From Nostoc edaphicum CCNP1411 (GTDB lineage Bacteria; Cyanobacteriota; Cyanobacteriia; Cyanobacteriales; Nostocaceae): a DNA stretch of 64,000 bases. Shown one piece after another: positions 57,051-64,000 of the stretch. The DNA lies in NCBI RefSeq assembly GCF_014023275.1, contig NZ_CP054698.1, positions 6,285,001 to 6,349,000 of the forward strand, read 5' to 3'. Every line of letters starts with the position of its first letter. Positions within the stretch are counted from its first letter, which is position 1. The translations under genes were made by a program, and so were the position numbers. The notes below the pieces were generated by a model, which did not search any database, was not told the origin of the DNA, and saw only the letters and a program-made list of their open reading frames with translations.

Positions 57051-58148
57051 TTACAGGATCACCGCACTCGGTCGCAACCAGTAGTTCAACTCTGGTGCAG
57101 TAAATGCTTGGCGGATTTCTTTTCGTTCCTGATTCAAAACCATCGGACGCTGTACACCAGCAAGAAACTGCACATCATAAAGTTCTTGACAGCCTGTGGT
57201 GAACTTGAGCATTCCCACCTGCTGCCCATTTCGCAAATCCACGACTGCCACGCCACAAAGCAACTGCTCAAACCGTTGAGTAATGGGCAACCCTCCAAAA
57301 ATATGCCGTTCCCGAATCTGGCATAGTCCCACTAGGGCGTAATACCCGACGCAGCACAATCCCCGCAGAAATCCAGGGAGTACACAGACTACCTGTTTGT
57401 CTCCTGATTCTGGATGAATGCGCCATACTTCCCCAGCACCAGAGTTGAGTAACCATAAAAACCCGTCATGCCAAATTGGGGAATGGGGCATTGATAATCC
57501 ATCTAAAATAATTTCATTACTCTCTACTTCCACCACCACGCCACCATTGGCTTTACCCGGCCGCCATCCCCCGACGGTATCTGTCGTACCTAGGGCAGTC
57601 ACATACTTAGGTTTGCCATCTACCATCGCTAACCCATTCAGGTGACAGCGGTCTTCTGGCACTACTTCGGAAATAAATTTGGGATGCCAGCGCGGTACAA
57701 AGCTGAAGTCTGGACTCAAGGCAGAAAGACAGGAAAAACGGGTGTTGACAATCCACAGCCCTTCTCTGCCAAATTCCAGGTCGTGAATATTGAGGTCGCC
57801 TGTAAAATATGTCATCCGTGGCAGATAAAGGGCATCGTACCGTCCGGGCTGGTCTTCTAAAAACTCATAAGCTAAGGCGGGGGCATTGGCTAATAAACAG
57901 ACTTCGTGATGGCTAGCCAGTGCTAAACGTGAACCATTAACTGCCAATCCCATTGGTTTGGAAAATTGGCGTAACAGCATGGTAATCTGTTGCCCATTCC
58001 AGCCTACTAGTGCTAGTTTCCCGGCTTGGTAGGTGGTGATGGCAACTGAACCTCCGGCTTGACTCAGCCAGGAGATAAATCCCTGATCGGCATCACACTG
58101 AATTAAGTTATTCTCTTCTGGGGCAGTAGTAGGAGAGGTGGTTAACAT
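57051..58148 (-). CDS. TIGR03032-family protein
   Basis: A 365-aa protein of the TIGR03032 type, a predicted beta-propeller-like family of unknown function. Typical segments are WLSQAGGSVAITTYQAGKL, RQFSKPMGLAV, RMTYFTGDLNIHDLEFG, NTRFSCLSALSPDFSFVPRW and CHLNGLAMVDGKPKYVTALG. No signal peptide is seen. It lies downstream of hetR on the same strand but more than 500 bases away, so a functional link is not implied. Confidence 0.85.
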   Translation of the reverse strand: MLTTSPTTAPEENNLIQCDADQGFISWLSQAGGSVAITTYQAGKLALVGWNGQQITMLLRQFSKPMGLAVNGSRLALASHHEVCLLANAPALAYEFLEDQPGRYDALYLPRMTYFTGDLNIHDLEFGREGLWIVNTRFSCLSALSPDFSFVPRWHPKFISEVVPEDRCHLNGLAMVDGKPKYVTALGTTDTVGGWRPGKANGGVVVEVESNEIILDGLSMPHSPIWHDGFLWLLNSGAGEVWRIHPESGDKQVVCVLPGFLRGLCCVGYYALVGLCQIRERHIFGGLPITQRFEQLLCGVAVVDLRNGQQVGMLKFTTGCQELYDVQFLAGVQRPMVLNQERKEIRQAFTAPELNYWLRPSAVIL

Positions 58149-58653
58149 AAATCAAATTTTGTTGGGGTAATAATGTTATGGTTTAGACTTAGCCAAGTAT
58201 AAAAACGGTTAAACAAAACTAAATCCATTAAGAAGTAAAATTGGTTACCAATAAAAAACCTGTAGCAGCAAAAACATCGAAAGGAATCGCCCGCTGATAA
58301 CAGGTCGCGCCGCAACAAGCTGCAATGTATCAAACCTTGCAGACATTTTTAGCTTAGTTGTTTTTATAATGTTTTACTGGTAAGTATTGTTTGGGTGACT
58401 AATGTATGATAGTGACTTTTTATTTAAAACAAATCAGTATATATATTGAAGATAAGTTTAGTCAAAACTTGAATTATTTGCAATAAACAATACTATAGGG
58501 GCGCACAGGTGTGCGCCCCTATTGGTGATTCTGATTCAAATAAATGAAAAATTCTATAATACTCCTCTCCAACACGGAGAGGAGTTGGAGAGAGTTTGGT
58601 CGAAGTCACGTTAATTGATCGCCTTTGGTAATTTGGAATTTTGCACAGTCGTA
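58149..58653. other. Intergenic between hetR and the TIGR03032 gene, with two hairpins
   Basis: ATAGGGGCGCAC/GTGCGCCCCTAT (58495-58522) is a perfect 12-bp stem with a 4-base loop. ACTCCTCTCC/GGAGAGGAGT (58561-58585) is a second perfect stem close to the hetR stop and may terminate hetR. The rest is AT-rich. Confidence 0.6.
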
Positions 58654-60368
<1,715 letters not shown>

Positions 60369-61405
60369 TTGACTAATAAATCAAGTCTGTTTTCTCCTTT
60401 TGTGTTGATGATTGGACACAGAAAGCCGCGATTTAGTTTGAATGAATCGCGTAGCCATAAGGCTTTGTTGAGCTTGCTAATAACCAAAAAATTAGTGACT
60501 AGCCATACATATAATAAAACATATTGGATTCCATCTGATGATTATTTAGAGATTTTTTTTCAATGAATTTATATTTTTTTCATGAAAGAATTTTAAAATT
60601 TCATGATTTAACTAATTCATTGGCTAGTTTCAAGTATGTTTTTACCTCGCTGTTTTATGTATTTGAGAGACTTAATTACGTAGATACTTTGTTGCTATAA
60701 AAGGAGGATACTCCGTAGCAGGTTATGATCTAAGCTTCTTTATCTGGGCATCTGGGCGATACCTGCGGCGGGCTACGCCTACGCAGACTAAATTGACGTT
60801 TTCCAGATTGCCAGAAATAAAGATACCATCTCACCAAACACAAAAGCATGGAAATGAGGATTTTTGAATTTGGCGTTACTCGCAGAGGTTTTCGTAGAAT
60901 AAAGGTATTAGCTGTTTCACTGGCGATCGCTCCATATATTCATGTCGCTAGAATAGTCTCCCACGCTTAAAAAACTGATCACTCTAAACACTTCTGCTAC
61001 TTTCTTTATCTCCTAGTTCCAAAACGTACTGCAATGGTCTTAAATCTTTGCCAATCTCCTCTCTGAGCCAGTACTCGTACTCAATTGCTGGAGTCAGTAC
61101 TACTCATACTGCTTATATATACGTGTTTTCCCTACCTGTATCAGGCTAAATCCCTAAAAATATATTACAAGTCAAGTTATTCTGATTACTGGTCGCTCGT
61201 CTATGAAGTGTTATATCCACCTATACAACAGTCCTAAATCATTCGTAAAAACTTAAATCCCCAACTTCTTTGAGAAGTCGGGGATCTTGTTTGTCACAGA
61301 TGATTTAGAGAAGTTAGGAGTGGGCGTATTAGCGTCAGGATTTATGCTGAGAGTGATGGGAGGTAAAGTCGCTCCCATCACATCTAAACTGATTGAACTC
61401 GCCAT
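60369..61405. other. Long intergenic region with gene-like fragments
   Basis: About 1 kb. A 65-codon frame from TTG 60369 has no ribosome binding site. 60760-60790 holds the dispersed GGCGGGCTACGCCTACGC repeat. 61255-61284 is a variant of the desB hairpin. A frame ending at 61409 (LEKLGVGVLASGFMLRVMGG and on to IELAI, stop) reads like a protein C-terminus without a start and may be a relic. Confidence 0.35.
61255..61284. terminator. Hairpin AATCCCCAACTTCT / AGAAGTCGGGGAT
   Basis: An imperfect stem closely related to the desB terminator. It lies about 120 bases past the end of the minus-strand EamA gene and could serve as its terminator, or be a dispersed repeat. Confidence 0.45.
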
Positions 61406-63886
61406 TTAATTCGTGGGATTAGAGGGTTTAACCTGATTTCGCATTGTTTCAAAGCTGAAAGCAGCCGCACCAAAGGTTACTAACAACACTCCCAGAATTT
61501 GCACAATCTCCAAATTCTCTTGAATGATTAACCCAGCGAAAATCACCGTTAAAACTGGGATAGTACCACCAATGAGCGCCGCTCGTGAGCCACCTAGTTT
61601 ACTAATACCAACATTGTTGAGCAAATAGCCACCGAGAGTCAGCACACCCAAAATAAACGCGCTTAAAACCAGTTCTAGCATCTTAGAACTGTCAACTACC
61701 AAGTTCCAAAAAGGTAGCATCAAGCAGATAAAGCTCAACAACAACATGGTAGCGAAGTTAATTAATGTAAAAGTCACGGGATGCAGTTTGCTAGCACAAA
61801 CCCTTGTCAGAATTATGTAAGCCGCAAAAGCCACGCCCGAAAGCAGGGCGGTGCTACTTCCCGTTGAAGTATTACCCATAGCTATGGCGGGAGAGCCTCC
61901 CAAAACTAGCAATTCACCGCAGCAAATCGCGGCGATCGCACCGATGCGGAATACTGTAGGGCGATCGCGAAACAGAAACCACGACAATAGACCACTAACC
62001 ATCGGATAGATAAAGAACAGTGCGATCGCCATTCCAGTTGTGACTTGAGCGATCGCAATGTAAATTAGCACCTGAGACAAAAACAAAAAGCAGCCACTCA
62101 CAATCGATAACACCAAAATCTGCTTGGTAGCTGCATTAGTAGGTGTGGGATTTCCTCGGACTGAAGCGGCCAAGTTTTCCAAGTCTTGCCACAGTCTTGG
62201 ATGCAATATAGGAGACAACAGTAGCATCAGTGGTACTACTACCATAAACCGCAGCGTCAAAATCAACAGAGTATTGCCCAAAGTCGGTGGTAGTAACTGC
62301 TCTACTTCTAATACTCCAAAAATCTGGGAACCTTCGTGGAAAATTATCTTGATGGCTACGTTATAAAGCGACGATATCACTGCCGATAAGACAATCAACA
62401 AGAAACCGATTTGGAGCGGCGATAAGCCGGAGGAATTACGCGATTGTGGGGGTTTTGCTTCTGGCTGTGGTTCTAGCGCGGTGGTTGATGGAGATTGAGC
62501 TTTGTTCTGTGATACATCCTTGCGGAGGACAGAAATTGGTTCAGTAGTATTTAGCCTTAGAGAAGGGCGCTTCATTCTCGGCTGTGACACAGGTGCAGTC
62601 GGAGGATCTGATGTCGTTTCGTTTTCCGGTAAGTCTTGATTGAGAACAGAAGTTGGTTCTGTGACATTATCCTTTGGTGGCGGAACGACAGCAGTAGGAG
62701 GTTCTGATGTCGTTTCTCTTTCCGACAAATCTTTGTTGGGGACAGAAATTGGGTTCGCGGCGTTTTCTCTAACAACAGTCGCCTCTGGCGTTGTTTCCCT
62801 TTGCGACAAATCTTTGCTGGGAATAGAAATTGGGTTCGCGGCGGTTTCTCTAACAACCGTTGCCTCTGGCGGTGTTTCCCTTTGCGACAAATCTTTGCTG
62901 GGAATAGAAATTGGGTTCGCGGCGTTTTCTCTAACAACAGTCGCCTCTGGCGTTGTTTCCCTTTGCGACAAATCTTTGCTGGGAATAGAAATTGGGTTCG
63001 CGGCGGTTTCTCTAACAACCGTTGCCTCTGGCGGTGTTTCCCTTTGCGACAAATCTTTGCTGGGAATAGAAATTGGGTTCGCGGCGGTTTCTCTAGCAAC
63101 CGTCGCCTCTGGCGGTGTTTCCCTTTCTAAAAATTTATTCTGGATTGGGGAAATTGGCTCAGGGGAATTTCTTACTACTTCGCTAGACGGTGGCTGGGAT
63201 GTCTGAAAAGAACTGTTTTTTTCTGGCTCCGTAAACTGCAAAACAGTAGGTATACCTGATGTTGCTGGTTTGCGTGAAGTTTCTTCTATAGTTTTTTCTA
63301 GTTCTCCATGCAACCGATTAACAAATTCCGTCAAAATCGTTTCGCCTTGCTGCTGCTGGCTGTACATCCGTGACAGCTGTTGGGAAAGATTACTTTGATA
63401 GTTTTTTAGCTCTTGTTGCAGCGAGTTAAAGGTAACAGTAACGGTATCATCCAGACTGTCAAACATGTGTTCGACTTTTTCATTGATTTCACCTACTACA
63501 TTGCTGCTCACTTCAGCAGACTTCAGCGCAGCTTGTTCGTAAGATTTGCCCTCTATGTTTTGGTTAGCTAAAGTTGCCAGAGACGATTGCAGTTGTGAAG
63601 ATATATGCTTTGCCAGAACTTCTGCTAGCTGACGAATTAACACTTGCTGCTCAGTGATTTGGCGCACTTGTTGTAAATGCTCTTTTTCTTCTACTAAGCT
63701 TTGAATCTCATCAGATAACCGATTTTTTTCTGACTGAAGCCGCTTTACGTCTTCCTGCAAGGCTCTGAGAACATTCTGCTGAAGATTTTCTAAGTCTTCA
63801 ACTACAGCCCACAGAGCATTTTCCGCTGCTCTGGATAGTTCGCCTCTGACTCTTGGATTTTCTGGTTGCTTCTCGAATCGCCCCAT
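61406..63886 (-). CDS. EamA/DMT-family transporter fused to a coiled-coil and repeat N-terminus
   Basis: An 826-aa protein in three parts. Residues 1-210 are long coiled coils (LENLQQNVLRALQEDVKRLQ; LKNYQSNLSQQLSRMYSQQQ). Residues 240-490 are a Pro/Thr/Ser/Glu-rich stretch with 27-aa repeats (RETPPEATVVRETAANPIS and so on). Residues 500-815 are about ten transmembrane helices with two EamA halves (SAVISSLYNVAIKIIF at the start; GTIPVLTVIFAGLIIQE near the end), the fold of drug/metabolite exporters. The ordinary family has about 300 residues and no such N-terminus. The substrate is unknown. Start at ATG 63886. Confidence 0.85.
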   Translation of the reverse strand: MGRFEKQPENPRVRGELSRAAENALWAVVEDLENLQQNVLRALQEDVKRLQSEKNRLSDEIQSLVEEKEHLQQVRQITEQQVLIRQLAEVLAKHISSQLQSSLATLANQNIEGKSYEQAALKSAEVSSNVVGEINEKVEHMFDSLDDTVTVTFNSLQQELKNYQSNLSQQLSRMYSQQQQGETILTEFVNRLHGELEKTIEETSRKPATSGIPTVLQFTEPEKNSSFQTSQPPSSEVVRNSPEPISPIQNKFLERETPPEATVARETAANPISIPSKDLSQRETPPEATVVRETAANPISIPSKDLSQRETTPEATVVRENAANPISIPSKDLSQRETPPEATVVRETAANPISIPSKDLSQRETTPEATVVRENAANPISVPNKDLSERETTSEPPTAVVPPPKDNVTEPTSVLNQDLPENETTSDPPTAPVSQPRMKRPSLRLNTTEPISVLRKDVSQNKAQSPSTTALEPQPEAKPPQSRNSSGLSPLQIGFLLIVLSAVISSLYNVAIKIIFHEGSQIFGVLEVEQLLPPTLGNTLLILTLRFMVVVPLMLLLSPILHPRLWQDLENLAASVRGNPTPTNAATKQILVLSIVSGCFLFLSQVLIYIAIAQVTTGMAIALFFIYPMVSGLLSWFLFRDRPTVFRIGAIAAICCGELLVLGGSPAIAMGNTSTGSSTALLSGVAFAAYIILTRVCASKLHPVTFTLINFATMLLLSFICLMLPFWNLVVDSSKMLELVLSAFILGVLTLGGYLLNNVGISKLGGSRAALIGGTIPVLTVIFAGLIIQENLEIVQILGVLLVTFGAAAFSFETMRNQVKPSNPTN
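62712..63122 (-). repeat. Five 81-bp tandem repeats in the transporter gene
   Basis: Units begin at about 62712, 62793, 62874, 62955 and 63036, each with GTTTCCCTTTGCGACAAATC or a variant. Two versions alternate (encoding TTPEATVVREN and PPEATVVRET), giving a 162-bp higher-order period. Because 81 is a multiple of three, several false frames stay open across the block. Confidence 0.92.
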
Positions 63887-64000
63887 TAGCTTCTAACCTC
63901 TAACACCTTGACGATAAAGCTGCTTCCGGTACACTTTATTGGCGGTCATCCTAATTTCCTGTATTTTGTCAGATAAATTAAAAATTTTAACAGCACTTCC
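63887..64000. promoter_or_regulatory. Upstream region of the EamA-fusion gene
   Basis: The last 114 bases of the window lie upstream of the minus-strand transporter gene. They should contain its promoter; no specific box is convincing. Confidence 0.3.

Noticed and set aside
60369..60566. 65-codon frame between hetR and the transporter
   Set aside because: TTG start with no ribosome binding site, no motif, AT-rich surroundings. A relic is possible but I cannot support a gene.
62572..63206. Open frames on both strands across the transporter repeats
   Set aside because: They stay open only because the repeat unit is 81 bp, a multiple of three. The EamA frame explains the DNA.

Overview
The window comes from a filamentous, heterocyst-forming cyanobacterium of the Nostoc/Anabaena type. 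It carries hetR (58654-59553, minus), many HIP1 octamers (GCGATCGC), a high-light-inducible protein gene, a desC-desA-desB desaturase cluster, a PEP-CTERM protein, and heptameric short tandem repeats (STRRs) of the GGGGAxT and ATGACCA kind that are typical of this group. The DNA looks chromosomal: housekeeping genes (rpsD, trpD, carA, thiE, thiS, moaA, rlmB, mrnC) are scattered singly or in pairs between long, AT-rich, repeat-filled spacers. I saw no rRNA, tRNA or CRISPR array and no intact transposase.

Layout. 1-1049: end of a split allophanate hydrolase. 1.5-3.5 kb: glycosyltransferase and a small exported protein. 3.8-6.1 kb: class D beta-lactamase converging on thiS-thiE. 6.7-12.7 kb: aldehyde dehydrogenase, cyclase-family hydrolase and a large PAS/GAF histidine kinase. 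13-15.5 kb: MITE-like repeat, PEP-CTERM protein, inverted repeats. 15.7-23.5 kb: a four-gene block of dynamin-like GTPase, DUF2887 nuclease-like protein, SrfB/Hsp70-like ATPase and an unknown 363-aa protein. 23.6-26.3 kb: HLIP, cytochrome b-type protein, a wrecked toxin-antitoxin locus and an orphan adenine methylase. 26.4-33.1 kb: trpD, a lipoprotein aspartic protease, carA, a STAS protein, mrnC-rlmB and a DUF1816 protein. 33.4-39.1 kb: hydrolase, PLP enzyme and the three desaturases. 39.5-45 kb: NYN protein, a two-component pair, and a divergent sucC/sucD-like pair. 45.6-51.9 kb: membrane protein, two Cys-tailed small proteins and a large two-partner-secretion exoprotein. 52-57 kb: nested MITE, a helical protein, moaA, rpsD behind a TnpB relic, and a Cys-repeat exported protein. 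57-64 kb: TIGR03032 protein, hetR, and an EamA transporter with a long coiled-coil and repeat N-terminus.

The most interesting items are: (1) two small proteins (47852-48277 and 48821-49153) that share a KYGI-containing segment followed by Cys-rich C-termini, one of them grafted onto a truncated two-partner-secretion domain, next to a full-length exoprotein; (2) the dynamin/SrfB block, which looks like a cyanobacterial relative of the enterobacterial srfABC set; (3) a SucC/SucD-like pair that lacks the phospho-histidine and the Gly-rich loop; (4) STRRs in frame inside three otherwise conserved genes; and (5) a nested MITE. All functional statements rest on motif recognition by eye; no database search was possible.
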